From the NCBI RefSeq assembly GCF_029963765.1, contig NZ_JALBYU010000025.1:1-64000 (forward strand): a stretch of DNA of 64,000 nucleotides, read 5' to 3'. Shown in pieces: positions 24,210-32,871 of the stretch. The DNA comes from Pseudomonas sp. UYIF39. GTDB lineage: Bacteria > Pseudomonadota > Gammaproteobacteria > Pseudomonadales > Pseudomonadaceae. Numbering within the stretch: position 1 is the stretch's first letter; every line of letters begins with the position of its first letter. Made by a program: the position numbers and the translations under genes. Below the pieces are notes generated by a model, which worked only from the letters and a program-made list of their open reading frames with translations, was not told the DNA's origin and did no database searches.

Positions 24210-25370
24210 ATGGCTACGCTCGAACTTCGCAATGTAAACAAGACCTATGGCCCCGGCCTGCCGGACACCCTCAAGGACATCGATCTGTCGATCAAGGACG
24301 GTGAGTTCCTGATCCTGGTCGGACCTTCGGGTTGCGGCAAGTCGACCCTGATGAATTGCATCGCCGGCCTGGAGACCATCACCGGCGGCGCGATCATGAT
24401 CGACGACCAGGACGTCAGCGGCATGAGCCCGAAAGACCGCGACATCGCCATGGTGTTCCAGTCCTACGCGCTGTACCCGACCATGAGCGTGCGCGAGAAC
24501 ATCGCCTTCGGCTTGAAGATCTGCAAAATGCCCGCCGCCGACATCGAAGCGGAAGTGGCGCGGGTGTCCAAGCTGCTGCAGATCGAACACTTGCTCAACC
24601 GAAAACCCGGCCAGCTCTCCGGTGGTCAGCAGCAGCGCGTGGCGATGGGCCGTGCCCTGGCGCGGCGGCCGAAGATCTATCTGTTCGACGAACCGCTGTC
24701 CAATCTCGACGCCAAGCTGCGGGTCGAGATGCGCACCGAAATGAAACTGATGCACCAGCGCCTGAAAACCACCACGGTCTACGTGACCCACGACCAGATC
24801 GAAGCGATGACCCTGGGCGACAAAGTGGCGGTGATGAAGGACGGGATCATTCAGCAATTCGGCACGCCGAAAGACATCTACAACAACCCGGCCAACCTGT
24901 TCGTGGCGAGCTTCATCGGTTCGCCACCGATGAACTTCATCCCCCTGCGTTTGCAGCGCAAGGACGGTCGTCTGGTGGCGCTGCTCGACAGCGGTCAGGC
25001 GCGGTGTGAATTGCCGCTGGGCATGCAGGACGCCGGTCTCGAAGACCGCGAAGTGATCCTCGGCATGCGCCCGGAGCAGATCGTTTTGGCGGGCAGCGAG
25101 CCGAACGGTTTGCCGAACATTCGCGCCGAAGTCCAGGTCACCGAGCCAACCGGTCCCGACACCCTGGTGTTCGTCAATCTCAACGAAACCAAAGTCTGCT
25201 GCCGTCTGGCGCCGGACGTTGCACCGGCCGTGGGCGAGACCCTGACCCTGCAATTCGATCCATCGAAAGTGTTGTTGTTCGATGCCAAGACCGGTGAGCG
25301 CCTGGGGGTGGCCGGTCAACCGCAAGGTGAAGCCCGGTCTGCGAATGTCGCGCAATTCAAAGGTCGCTGA
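24210..25370 (+). CDS. gtsD: Glucose ABC transporter, ATP-binding protein
   Basis: A 386-residue MalK/UgpC-type ATPase. Walker A GPSGCGKST (about 37-45), Q-loop MVFQSYALYP, signature LSGGQQQRVAMGRAL, Walker B IYLFDEPLSNLD and H-loop VTHDQ are intact. A C-terminal TOBE-like regulatory domain (about 240-370) follows. It energises GtsBC. It is the last gene of the gts operon; a REPIN starts nine bases after its stop codon. Confidence 0.95.
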   Translation: MATLELRNVNKTYGPGLPDTLKDIDLSIKDGEFLILVGPSGCGKSTLMNCIAGLETITGGAIMIDDQDVSGMSPKDRDIAMVFQSYALYPTMSVRENIAFGLKICKMPAADIEAEVARVSKLLQIEHLLNRKPGQLSGGQQQRVAMGRALARRPKIYLFDEPLSNLDAKLRVEMRTEMKLMHQRLKTTTVYVTHDQIEAMTLGDKVAVMKDGIIQQFGTPKDIYNNPANLFVASFIGSPPMNFIPLRLQRKDGRLVALLDSGQARCELPLGMQDAGLEDREVILGMRPEQIVLAGSEPNGLPNIRAEVQVTEPTGPDTLVFVNLNETKVCCRLAPDVAPAVGETLTLQFDPSKVLLFDAKTGERLGVAGQPQGEARSANVAQFKGR

Positions 25371-25378
25371 AGATCAAG

Positions 25379-25467
25379 GTGGGAGCGAGCTTGCTCGCGA
25401 TGACGGTGGGTCAGTCAACAGTGATGTTGAATTTGAATCGGCTATCGCGAGCAAGCTCGCTCCCACA
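25379..25467. repeat. REPIN between gtsD and oprB
   Basis: GTGGGAGCGAGCTTGCTCGC at 25379 and its inverted copy at 25441-25467. It lies between the ABC transporter genes and the porin gene and would set off oprB as a separately controlled transcript or stabilise the upstream message. Confidence 0.9.
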
Positions 25468-25498
25468 GGGGATGTAACCGCGTTAAATAAAAACAGTT

Positions 25499-25511
25499 AA
25501 TAACAATAAAA
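25499..25511 (+). promoter_or_regulatory. Hfq/Crc-type A-rich motif before oprB
   Basis: AATAACAATAAAA fits AANAANAA and touches the CGAGG ribosome binding site of oprB (start 25525). It is the third such motif in the glucose cluster placed at the same position relative to the start codon. Confidence 0.6.
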
Positions 25512-25524
25512 CGAGGATGTAGGG

Positions 25525-26871
25525 ATGAAGAAGAACAACAACGCTCAGCTTATCTGCCAGTTGTCGGCAATTGCGGCAATGATGCTGGCCGGTAGTGTGC
25601 ACGCGGCTGACGCGTTCAGCGCCGATTCCGAATGGATGACCGGTGATTGGGGTGGCGAGCGGACCAAGCTGATCGAGCAGGGTATCGACATCAAGATGGA
25701 CTACGTCGGTGAAGTAGGCGCAAACCTGCACGGCGGCTACAACAACGACAAGACCGCACGTTACGCCGACCAGTTTGGCCTGGGCGTGGCGCTGGACCTG
25801 CAAAAACTATGGGGCTGGGATAACACCCAGGCCAAGATCCAGTTCACCAACCGTAACGGTGAGAACATCTCCAATGACCGTGTCGGCGACCCTCGTGCCG
25901 GCACCCTGAGTTCCTCCCAGGAAGTCTACGGCCGTGGCCATATGGTCCGTCTGACCCAGATGTGGGTTAAGCACCAGTTCCTCGACGGCAAACTGGACGT
26001 CAAGGCCGGTTATTTCGGCGAAGGCGAAGATTTCAACACCTTCCCTTGCGAGTTCCAGAACCTGGCGTTCTGCGGTTCCCAAGCGGGTAACTGGGCCACC
26101 AACATCTGGTACAACTGGCCGGTCATGCAGGCTGCTGTACGTGTGAAGTACAACATCTCGCCTGAGTTCTATGCGCAGATCGGTGCGTACAACCAGAACC
26201 CATCGCAACTGGAACATGGTAACGGCTTCAAGCTCAGCGGCAGTGGCACCGCCGGTACGGTCTTGCCGGTCGAACTGGTCTGGTTGCCGAACCCTAACAA
26301 CCTGCCGGGCGAATACCGTGTCGGTTACTACAAAAGCACGGCCAATGCCGATGACGTCCTCAAGGATGAAAACGGCAATGATGCAGCCACCAGCGGTAAC
26401 GCCTATCGCAGCCACGATAGCAAACACGGCTACTGGTTCGTGGCGCAGCAACAACTCACCAGCCACAACGGTGATGCGTCCCGCGGTCTGAACGTCGCAG
26501 CCAACGCTACTTTCCACGACAAGGACACCAACTTCGTCGACAACTATCAGTCGCTGATGTTTGTGTACAAGGGCCCGTTCGACGCACGTCCAAAAGATGA
26601 CATGGGTATCGGTTTTGCCCGTATCCATGTCAACGATGACGTGAAGAAAAACGCCGAGCTGGTCAACGCCTCCAATGGTGTTACCGAGTACGAGGATCCA
26701 CTGTTCTCGCCGCTGCGTAGCACCGAGTACAACTACGAGATCAACTACGGCTTCCACGTTACCAACTGGCTGACCGTGCGCCCTAACCTGCAATACATCA
26801 CTCACCCGGGTGGTGTTGATGAAGTCGACAACGCGCTGGTCGCCGGTCTGAAAATTCAGTCGGTGTTCTAA
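25525..26871 (+). CDS. oprB: Carbohydrate-selective outer membrane porin OprB
   Basis: A 448-residue outer membrane porin with a clear signal peptide (ICQLSAIAAMMLAGSVHA, cleavage before ADAFSADSEW). The mature start EWMTGDWGGERTKLIEQGI is the OprB signature. The barrel shows repeated aromatic beta-strands and ends NALVAGLKIQSVF with terminal Phe. It admits glucose and other sugars to the periplasm. It is followed by a strong terminator. GltR/GtrS is the expected transcription control. Confidence 0.96.
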   Translation: MKKNNNAQLICQLSAIAAMMLAGSVHAADAFSADSEWMTGDWGGERTKLIEQGIDIKMDYVGEVGANLHGGYNNDKTARYADQFGLGVALDLQKLWGWDNTQAKIQFTNRNGENISNDRVGDPRAGTLSSSQEVYGRGHMVRLTQMWVKHQFLDGKLDVKAGYFGEGEDFNTFPCEFQNLAFCGSQAGNWATNIWYNWPVMQAAVRVKYNISPEFYAQIGAYNQNPSQLEHGNGFKLSGSGTAGTVLPVELVWLPNPNNLPGEYRVGYYKSTANADDVLKDENGNDAATSGNAYRSHDSKHGYWFVAQQQLTSHNGDASRGLNVAANATFHDKDTNFVDNYQSLMFVYKGPFDARPKDDMGIGFARIHVNDDVKKNAELVNASNGVTEYEDPLFSPLRSTEYNYEINYGFHVTNWLTVRPNLQYITHPGGVDEVDNALVAGLKIQSVF

Positions 26872-26909
26872 CGTTGTTGCGATAAGCTCCTCTCTATGTG
26901 CGCATTTTT

Positions 26910-26939
26910 GCGGACAGCCCAGGCTGTCCGCTTTTTTTT
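26910..26939 (+). terminator. Rho-independent terminator of oprB
   Basis: GCGGACAGCC-CA-GGCTGTCCGC, a perfect ten-base stem with a two-base turn, followed by eight T. It lies 38 bases after the oprB stop codon. Confidence 0.93.
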
Positions 26940-26980
26940 GTCGGGCGGCGCACCCCGGGTGATTTTCAGGACCGTTGCAC

Positions 26981-27835
26981 ATGCATGAGCATCCGCTACA
27001 ACGCTTCTTCAAATCCTTGCGCGAACGTCCGGTGTTTGCGTGGGAGCGCTATCAGAAGCGCGACGTGCTGGTGATCGACCATCCGCTGTGTCAGGCGGTG
27101 TTCAGTCGGCAGGGAGCGCAGTTGCTGCACTTCCAGCCAAAGGGCCAGAAACCCTGGCTCTGGTGCGCGGCGAAGTGGCCGCAGGTCGGCGCGATTCGTG
27201 GTGGCGTTCCGGTGTGCTGGCCGTGGTATGGCCGTCATCCGAGCGAAAACGCCTGGCCGTCCCATGGCTGGGCACGGTTGATCGACTGGAAGCTGCTGGA
27301 CAGCAGCACTGATGACGATGGCGTGCGCTTGCACTGGCAACTTCAGTTGTGCGACTGGCAAGTAGACCTGCACGCGCACTTGGGCGAACGCATGGATTTG
27401 CGCCTGAGTACGGAGCATCAGGACAGCCTGCCGTGCCAATTGAGTCAAGCGTTGCATGCATATTGGCGTATTGGCGACGTCGGTGAGGTAGCGCTGTCTG
27501 GCCTCGACGGGGCGCAGGGTTACGACCAGTTGAACCGGCAGATTTGTCATCAGGAAGGCGAGTTGCGGGTGGAGGGTGGCTGTCAGCGGGTGTTCCAGCA
27601 AGACGGCGAATTACAGCTCAAGGACCACGCCTGGCAGCGCGAGTTGTGCATCGATACCGGTGACCATGCGGACACGGTGGTCTGGCATCCGGGCTCAAGG
27701 CCGTTGCTGGGAGTGACCTGGAATGAGATTTCGGAGTTTGTCTGTGTTGAAGCCGCGAGTGGCGGGACCGATAGCCTGAGCCTGGCTCCGGGGGAGAGGG
27801 CGCATTTGAGTTTGCAGGCGCGGGTCGGGGCGTAA
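26981..27835 (+). CDS. D-hexose-6-phosphate mutarotase (YeaD-type aldose 1-epimerase)
   Basis: A 284-residue protein of the aldose-1-epimerase superfamily. The ATG is preferred to a TTG two codons earlier; AGGA lies eleven bases upstream of the ATG. The YeaD signature IRGGVPVCWPWYGRHP is followed by SHGWAR, with the conserved His, and later by TVVWHPGSRPLLGV. It would speed anomer exchange of glucose-6-phosphate, feeding the beta form to Zwf. It lies between oprB and hexR, converging with hexR. Confidence 0.88.
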   Translation: MHEHPLQRFFKSLRERPVFAWERYQKRDVLVIDHPLCQAVFSRQGAQLLHFQPKGQKPWLWCAAKWPQVGAIRGGVPVCWPWYGRHPSENAWPSHGWARLIDWKLLDSSTDDDGVRLHWQLQLCDWQVDLHAHLGERMDLRLSTEHQDSLPCQLSQALHAYWRIGDVGEVALSGLDGAQGYDQLNRQICHQEGELRVEGGCQRVFQQDGELQLKDHAWQRELCIDTGDHADTVVWHPGSRPLLGVTWNEISEFVCVEAASGGTDSLSLAPGERAHLSLQARVGA

Positions 27836-27839
27836 GATC

Positions 27840-27931
27840 AAAAGATCGCAGCCTCGTTTCGCTCGACAGCTCCTACAAGGGATCGTGTAAACCTGTAGGA
27901 GCTGTCGAGCGAAACGAGGCTGCGATCTTTT
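27840..27931. terminator. Long bidirectional hairpin (38-bp stem)
   Basis: Perfect inverted arms at 27840-27877 and 27894-27931 (AAAAGATCGCAGCCTCGTTT...CTCCTACA) with a 16-base loop. One arm starts four bases after the mutarotase stop codon, the other ends on the hexR stop codon, so it serves two convergent genes. The same sequence recurs at 38191-38285 with a compensated base change. Confidence 0.85.
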
Positions 27932-28800
27932 TAATTAAACTCATCCCCAATCGGATACCGACTGGCATTCAGACTTTCCTTGATCTTGCGCAAATGCGGC
28001 TGGAAATCCACGCCTCGGCGCAAGGTCATGCCGGTGGCGAGCACGTCCAGCACGGTCAGCTGAATGATCCGCGACGTCATCGGCATATAGATGTCGGTGT
28101 CTTCCGGCAGCGGAATGTTCAGGCTCAACGTGCTGGCCTTGGCCAGTGGCGAGCCCTCGGCCGTCAGGCCCAGTACCGAAGCACCGTTTTCCCGGGCAAT
28201 ACGCGCCACTTCCACCAGTTCGCGGGTACGGCCGGTGTAGGAAATGATCACGAACAACTCGCCGGTGTGCGCCACCGACGCAATCATGCGCTGCATCAGC
28301 ACGTCCGCGTGGGCGGTGACCGCCAGGTTGAAGCGGAAGAACTTGTGCTGCGCATCCAGCGCCACCGGGGCCGAGGCGCCGAGGCCGAAGAAGTGGATCT
28401 GCCGGGCCTGGATCAACAGGTCGACAGCGCGGCTGATCAGGTTCGGGTCAAGCGCCTGCAAGGCACTGTCCAGCGAGGCGATGGCGCTGCCGAAAATCTT
28501 CGTGGTGTACGCCTCCGGATTGTCGTCGGCCTCGACCGCACGGCTGACATATGCCGCGCCACTGGCCAGGCTCTGGGCCAATTGAAGCTTGAGTTCCGGG
28601 TAGCCGCTGACGCCGAACGAACGGCAGAAACGGTTGACCGTCGGCTCGCTGACCTTTGAGGCCTGGGCGAGCGCGGCGATGCTGAACCGGGTGGCCTGCT
28701 GCGGGTTGAGCAGGATCACTTCGGCGACTTTGCGTTCTGCCTTGTTCAGGTCTTCAAGGCGATTCTGGATCTGTTCCAGTAAATTTCGCACGCGGTCCAT
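27931..28800 (-). CDS. hexR: HexR repressor of glucose catabolism
   Basis: A 289-residue RpiR-family regulator. The N-terminal helix-turn-helix is at about 1-77 (FSIAALAQASKVSEPTVNRFCRSFG) and the SIS sugar-phosphate domain at about 120-260 (FFGLGASAPVALDAQHKFFR and ISYTGRTRELVEVARIA). HexR represses zwf-pgl-eda, edd-glk and gap-1 and is released by 2-keto-3-deoxy-6-phosphogluconate. Divergent from zwf, as in other pseudomonads, with 230 bases between that hold a palindromic operator-like sequence. Confidence 0.96.
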   Translation of the reverse strand: MDRVRNLLEQIQNRLEDLNKAERKVAEVILLNPQQATRFSIAALAQASKVSEPTVNRFCRSFGVSGYPELKLQLAQSLASGAAYVSRAVEADDNPEAYTTKIFGSAIASLDSALQALDPNLISRAVDLLIQARQIHFFGLGASAPVALDAQHKFFRFNLAVTAHADVLMQRMIASVAHTGELFVIISYTGRTRELVEVARIARENGASVLGLTAEGSPLAKASTLSLNIPLPEDTDIYMPMTSRIIQLTVLDVLATGMTLRRGVDFQPHLRKIKESLNASRYPIGDEFN

Positions 28801-28941
28801 ATATGTTCCTTAGCTCCGCAAACATGAGAGCAATGCAAATAAGGGCCCCGGCTATGCAAATTGGGACTTTGATCGGGCCCGTAACGGTGGCCTATCCTAC
28901 TGATGGCTCCGACCGTCCACCACTCGGAATCTGTATTTTGC

Positions 28942-28970
28942 GAAAATGTTGTGGTTATTACTACATTTTC
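28942..28970. promoter_or_regulatory. Palindromic operator-like sequence before zwf
   Basis: GAAAATGT and ACATTTTC form perfect eight-base arms around TGTGGTTATTACT. The inside contains TTGTGGTTATTACTACA, close to but not identical with the HexR motif TTGT-N7/8-ACAA. It lies 61 bases upstream of zwf and about 140 from hexR. It probably is the HexR site of the zwf promoter. Confidence 0.6.
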
Positions 28971-29017
28971 CCTTGAGTGATGCCTTGAAAAAAGGTATTT
29001 GTAGCTTAACTTGATAA

Positions 29018-29028
29018 AAGAACAAACA
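29018..29028 (+). promoter_or_regulatory. A-rich motif before zwf (possible Hfq/Crc site)
   Basis: AAGAACAAACA fits AANAANAA at 29018-29025, two bases from the zwf start codon and without a good Shine-Dalgarno nearby. This is weaker evidence than the motifs at gtsA, oprB and gntP. Confidence 0.4.
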
Positions 29029-29030
29029 TC

Positions 29031-30500
29031 ATGCCTTCGATTACGGTTGAACCGTGCACCTTTGCCTTGTTCGGCGCCCTCGGCGATCTGGCCCTGCGCA
29101 AGCTGTTTCCTGCCCTTTATCAGCTCGATGGCGCAGGCCTGTTGCACGAGGACACGCGAATTATCGCGCTGGCCCGTGAGCCTGGCAGCGAGCAGCAACA
29201 TTTGGCGTTCATCGCCTCCGAGCTGCGCCGCTACGTCGGCGCCAAAGAGCTGGACGAAGCTGTGGTGGAACGCTTCCTGGCCCGCCTGAGTTATCTGCAC
29301 GTCGACTTCCTCAAGGCTGACGATTACGTCGCCCTGGCCGAAATGGCTGGCAGCGCCCAGCGAGTGATTGCCTACTTCGCGACACCGGCCGCCGTTTACG
29401 GCGCGATCTGCGAGAACCTGTCGAAGGTCGGCCTGACCGAAAACACCCGCGTGGTGCTGGAAAAACCCATCGGTTCGGACTTGGAATCCTCGCGCAAGGT
29501 TAACGACGCCGTGGCGCAGTTCTTCCCGGAGAATCGCACCTACCGCATCGACCACTACCTGGGCAAAGAAACTGTCCAGAACCTGATCGCCCTGCGTTTC
29601 GCCAACAGCCTGTTCGAAACCCAGTGGAACCAGAACTATATCTCCCACGTGGAAATCACCGTGGCCGAGAAGGTCGGGATCGAAGGTCGCTGGGGTTACT
29701 TCGACAAGGCCGGCCAGCTGCGGGACATGATCCAGAATCACCTGCTGCAACTGCTCTGCCTGATCGCCATGGACCCGCCGGCCGACCTGTCCGCCGACAG
29801 CATCCGTGACGAGAAAGTCAAAGTGCTCAAGGCGCTGGCGCCGATCAGCCCGGAAGGCCTGACCACTCAGGTGGTGCGCGGTCAGTACATCGCCGGTTAC
29901 AGCGAAGGCAAATCGGTTCCCGGTTATCTGGAAGAGCCGAACTCCAACACCCAGAGCGACACCGAAACCTTCGTCGCGCTGCGTGCCGATATCCGGAACT
30001 GGCGTTGGGCCGGCGTGCCGTTTTACCTGCGTACCGGCAAGCGCATGCCGCAGAAGCTGTCGCAGATCGTCATCCACTTCAAGGAACCGTCCCATTACAT
30101 CTTCGCTCCCGAGCAGCGCCTGCAAATCAGCAACAAGCTGATTATCCGCCTGCAACCGGACGAAGGCATTTCCTTGCGCGTGATGACCAAAGAACAAGGC
30201 CTGGACAAGGGCATGCAGCTGCGCAGCGGTCCGTTGCAGCTGAATTTTTCCGACACCTATCGCAGCGCACGGATTCCCGATGCCTACGAGCGGTTGTTGC
30301 TGGAAGTGATGCGCGGCAATCAGAACCTGTTTGTCCGTAAAGATGAAATCGAAGCCGCGTGGAAGTGGTGTGACCAGTTGATCGCCGGGTGGAAAAAATC
30401 CGGTGATGCGCCCAAGCCTTACGCGGCGGGGTCCTGGGGGCCGATGAGCTCCATTGCATTGATCACGCGGGATGGGAGGTCGTGGTATGGCGATATCTGA
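29031..30500 (+). CDS. zwf: Glucose-6-phosphate 1-dehydrogenase
   Basis: A 489-residue enzyme oxidising glucose-6-phosphate to 6-phosphogluconolactone. The nucleotide-binding GALGDLALRKL near the N-terminus, the catalytic RIDHYLGKE at about 178-186 and the substrate region LRTGKRMPQK are complete. First gene of a tight operon zwf-pgl-eda; pgl starts 14 bases before the zwf stop codon. Controlled by HexR from the divergent promoter region. Pseudomonads often carry several zwf paralogues; the hexR linkage marks this as the main catabolic copy. Confidence 0.97.
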   Translation: MPSITVEPCTFALFGALGDLALRKLFPALYQLDGAGLLHEDTRIIALAREPGSEQQHLAFIASELRRYVGAKELDEAVVERFLARLSYLHVDFLKADDYVALAEMAGSAQRVIAYFATPAAVYGAICENLSKVGLTENTRVVLEKPIGSDLESSRKVNDAVAQFFPENRTYRIDHYLGKETVQNLIALRFANSLFETQWNQNYISHVEITVAEKVGIEGRWGYFDKAGQLRDMIQNHLLQLLCLIAMDPPADLSADSIRDEKVKVLKALAPISPEGLTTQVVRGQYIAGYSEGKSVPGYLEEPNSNTQSDTETFVALRADIRNWRWAGVPFYLRTGKRMPQKLSQIVIHFKEPSHYIFAPEQRLQISNKLIIRLQPDEGISLRVMTKEQGLDKGMQLRSGPLQLNFSDTYRSARIPDAYERLLLEVMRGNQNLFVRKDEIEAAWKWCDQLIAGWKKSGDAPKPYAAGSWGPMSSIALITRDGRSWYGDI

Positions 30501-31200
30501 ATTGAAACTGCCTCAGGGCGTCAGCGCCCATGAGTTCAAAAGCCCGGTGTTGCTGGCCGATGGTTTGGCGCTGAATGTGGCCAAGCAACTGAGTGACGCC
30601 ATCGACGCTCGCGGCACCGCGACGCTGGTGGTGTCCGGTGGCCGCAGTCCGGTGGCGTTTTTCCAGAACCTGGCCAAGCAGAAACTGGACTGGTCCAAAG
30701 TTGTCATCACCCTGGCCGACGAGCGTTGGGTGCCGGTTGAACACGCCGACAGCAATGCCGGTCTGCTCAAGCGCTACCTGCTGCAAGGCCCGGCGGTGAA
30801 GGCTCAGTTTTTGAGTTTGTACAGCGCCACCGCCAACCTTGAACAGGCCGCCGAGCAGGCGGATCGCTTGCTCGCCGAGTTGCCGCCGATCGACGTGCTG
30901 ATACTCGGCATGGGCGACGATGGTCACACCGCATCGCTGTTCCCCAACAGCCCAAACCTTGCCGATGCCTTGAAAGTCGACGGTACACGGCGTTGCTATC
31001 CGATGCTGGCGCCGACCGTGCCACATCAGCGCCTGACCATGAGTCGCGCGCTTCTGGCCTCGGCCAAGACCACCGTTCTATCGATTTCCGGACAGTCCAA
31101 GCTGACCACTCTGAGTGCCGCATTGGCCGGTGACGATGTCGCCGCCATGCCGATTCGCGCGTTTCTGCAACCTACGTTAGAGATTTACTGGTGCCCATGA
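30487..31200 (+). CDS. pgl: 6-phosphogluconolactonase
   Basis: A 237-residue enzyme hydrolysing 6-phosphogluconolactone. The start MAISELKLP has GGGAGG upstream and lies inside zwf. Motifs ATLVVSGGRSPVAFF, ITLADERWVP and LGMGDDGHTASLFPNS are typical of the SugarP-isomerase/6PGL family. Its stop codon overlaps an in-frame ATG of eda by four bases. Confidence 0.95.
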   Translation: MAISELKLPQGVSAHEFKSPVLLADGLALNVAKQLSDAIDARGTATLVVSGGRSPVAFFQNLAKQKLDWSKVVITLADERWVPVEHADSNAGLLKRYLLQGPAVKAQFLSLYSATANLEQAAEQADRLLAELPPIDVLILGMGDDGHTASLFPNSPNLADALKVDGTRRCYPMLAPTVPHQRLTMSRALLASAKTTVLSISGQSKLTTLSAALAGDDVAAMPIRAFLQPTLEIYWCP

Positions 31201-31217
31201 GCCAAGGAACAGCCGCT

Positions 31218-31883
31218 ATGAAAACCCCATCCCCGACCGTTTCCATGGCGGACAAAGTTGCCCTGATCGACAGCCTCTGCGCCAAGGCGCGGATCCTGCC
31301 GGTGATTACCATCGCTCGCGAACAGGACATCCTGCCGCTGGCCGACGCCCTCGCGGCCGGTGGCCTGACAGCCCTGGAAGTGACCTTGCGTTCGCAGTTC
31401 GGCCTCAAGGCCATCCAGATTCTGCGCGAGCAGCGTCCGGAGCTGGTGACCGGTGCCGGTACTGTGCTGGATCGCAACATGCTGGCGGCTGCCGAAGCAG
31501 CCGGTTCGCAGTTCATCGTCACGCCGGGCATCACCCGTGACCTGCTGGAAGCCAGCGTCAACAGCCCGATTCCGCTGTTGCCAGGCATCAGCAACGCCTC
31601 CGGCATCATGGAAGGTTATGGCCTGGGTTATCGCCGCTTCAAGCTGTTCCCGGCGGAAGTCAGCGGCGGCGTCGCGGCCATCAAGGCCCTGGGCGGCCCG
31701 TTCGGCGAAGTGAAATTCTGCCCGACTGGCGGCGTCAGTCCGGCCAACATCAAGAGCTACATGGCGTTGAAAAACGTGATGTGCGTGGGCGGTAGCTGGA
31801 TGCTTGATCCCGAGTGGATCAAGAACGGCGACTGGGCCCGCATTCAGGAATGCACCGCCGAGGCACTGGCGCTGCTGGACTGA
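31218..31883 (+). CDS. eda: 2-keto-3-deoxy-6-phosphogluconate aldolase
   Basis: A 221-residue class I aldolase that splits KDPG to pyruvate and glyceraldehyde-3-phosphate. ARILPVITIAREQDILPLADAL, ALEVTLRS (catalytic Glu), GAGTVLD and the Schiff-base Lys in FKLFPAE are present. The start MKTPSPTV is chosen because AAGGAA lies nine bases upstream; an ATG at 31197 overlapping pgl (ATGA) would add seven residues and cannot be excluded. Followed by a strong terminator. Confidence 0.95.
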   Translation: MKTPSPTVSMADKVALIDSLCAKARILPVITIAREQDILPLADALAAGGLTALEVTLRSQFGLKAIQILREQRPELVTGAGTVLDRNMLAAAEAAGSQFIVTPGITRDLLEASVNSPIPLLPGISNASGIMEGYGLGYRRFKLFPAEVSGGVAAIKALGGPFGEVKFCPTGGVSPANIKSYMALKNVMCVGGSWMLDPEWIKNGDWARIQECTAEALALLD

Positions 31884-31923
31884 TCGGCTTTACCAAACAC
31901 TTCGTTGTGTGTTCTACGGCTTT

Positions 31924-31956
31924 ACGGTGCGCTTGGTCGGTGCACCGTTTTTTTTT
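31924..31956 (+). terminator. Rho-independent terminator of zwf-pgl-eda
   Basis: ACGGTGC and GCACCGT arms (31924-31930 and 31942-31948) followed by nine T, 40 bases after the eda stop codon. Confidence 0.88.
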
Positions 31957-31970
31957 GCCCGCAAAAAAAC

Positions 31971-32060
31971 TGTGGGAGCGAGCTTGCTCGCGATAGCGGT
32001 CTGACAGTCAACATTTTCATTGAATGTGCCGCTGCCATCGCGAGCAAGCTCGCTCCCACA
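31971..32060. repeat. REPIN downstream of eda
   Basis: TGTGGGAGCGAGCTTGCTCG at 31971 and inverted copy at 32036-32060. It lies between the eda terminator and the dioxygenase gene. Confidence 0.9.
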
Positions 32061-32143
32061 AGGACATCATGCGATACATAGTTACCGCATCTCTCTGCTC
32101 GGCCAGCGTTAACCTGCGTTCATCTTATGGAAGAGAGAACGTC

Positions 32144-32869
32144 ATGGACGACAACACTCCGGTTTCACCCCAGCCAGCGGTTTACCTGCTTTCACCCGAA
32201 CAGATCGCCGGTCCTTATTTCCGAAATCCGAAATTGATCAGAAGAAACATCAGCGAAGGCATGGACGGTATTCCCTTGGTGCTGAGGCTGACGATCGTCG
32301 ATGCCATGACCGGTCAACCCGTGACTGACGCGTTAGTGGATATCTGGCACTGCAATGCGCGCGGTGCGTATTCGGGCTGGACCAAGGTCAATCCGGACAA
32401 GGAAGTCGAAGCTGGCGACATAGGCTCGATCCCGCGCACCGACGACGACACTTACCTGCGAGGCGGGCAATTTACGGACAAGAACGGCATCGTGCGCTTT
32501 ACCACGATCTATCCGGGGTTCTACGCCGGCCGTGCCCTGCACATTCACGTCGTCGTACGCATTACAGCAGGCAATAACTATCTGGAAGAACGGCATGTCG
32601 CCTGGGTCGGTCAGCTCTATTTTCCCGAGGTGGCCTCGCGCTCGGTACTCAACGCCAGAGAGTACTGCGGTCGATCCGTTTCGCCACTGACCAACGATCA
32701 AGACTTTTTCTATAAAAACATGGGCGGCGAGGCTTCGACCTTGAACGTTCACACCCTGAGTCGAGACTCGAATGAAGACGGCTACTTCGGGCACACGACC
32801 ATCGGCATCGACACATTCGCGGTATCGACGCAGATCAAACCCGAGGACTTCGACAAACACACCGTGTGA
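32144..32869 (+). CDS. Intradiol ring-cleavage dioxygenase-like protein
   Basis: A 241-residue protein with the fold and metal site of catechol/protocatechuate dioxygenases. The ATG has GAGAG upstream. LVDIWHCNARGAYSGW supplies one Tyr ligand, and GFYAGRALHIHVVV supplies the second Tyr and both His ligands of the Fe(III) site. It lacks the N-terminal helical linker domain of catechol 1,2-dioxygenases and stands alone, away from any aromatic pathway genes. The substrate is therefore unknown. The first 30 codons are less GC-rich than neighbours. Its stop codon is two bases from that of the convergent aminotransferase gene. Confidence 0.85.
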   Translation: MDDNTPVSPQPAVYLLSPEQIAGPYFRNPKLIRRNISEGMDGIPLVLRLTIVDAMTGQPVTDALVDIWHCNARGAYSGWTKVNPDKEVEAGDIGSIPRTDDDTYLRGGQFTDKNGIVRFTTIYPGFYAGRALHIHVVVRITAGNNYLEERHVAWVGQLYFPEVASRSVLNAREYCGRSVSPLTNDQDFFYKNMGGEASTLNVHTLSRDSNEDGYFGHTTIGIDTFAVSTQIKPEDFDKHTV

Positions 32870-32871
32870 TG

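Noticed and set aside
24147..25355. A 402-codon open frame antisense to gtsD
   Set aside because: Shadow of the ATP-binding protein gene; composition typical of antisense translation.
31197..31217. Start of eda at the ATG overlapping the pgl stop codon
   Set aside because: The later ATG at 31218 has a better-placed AAGGAA site; the earlier start remains possible but is not preferred.
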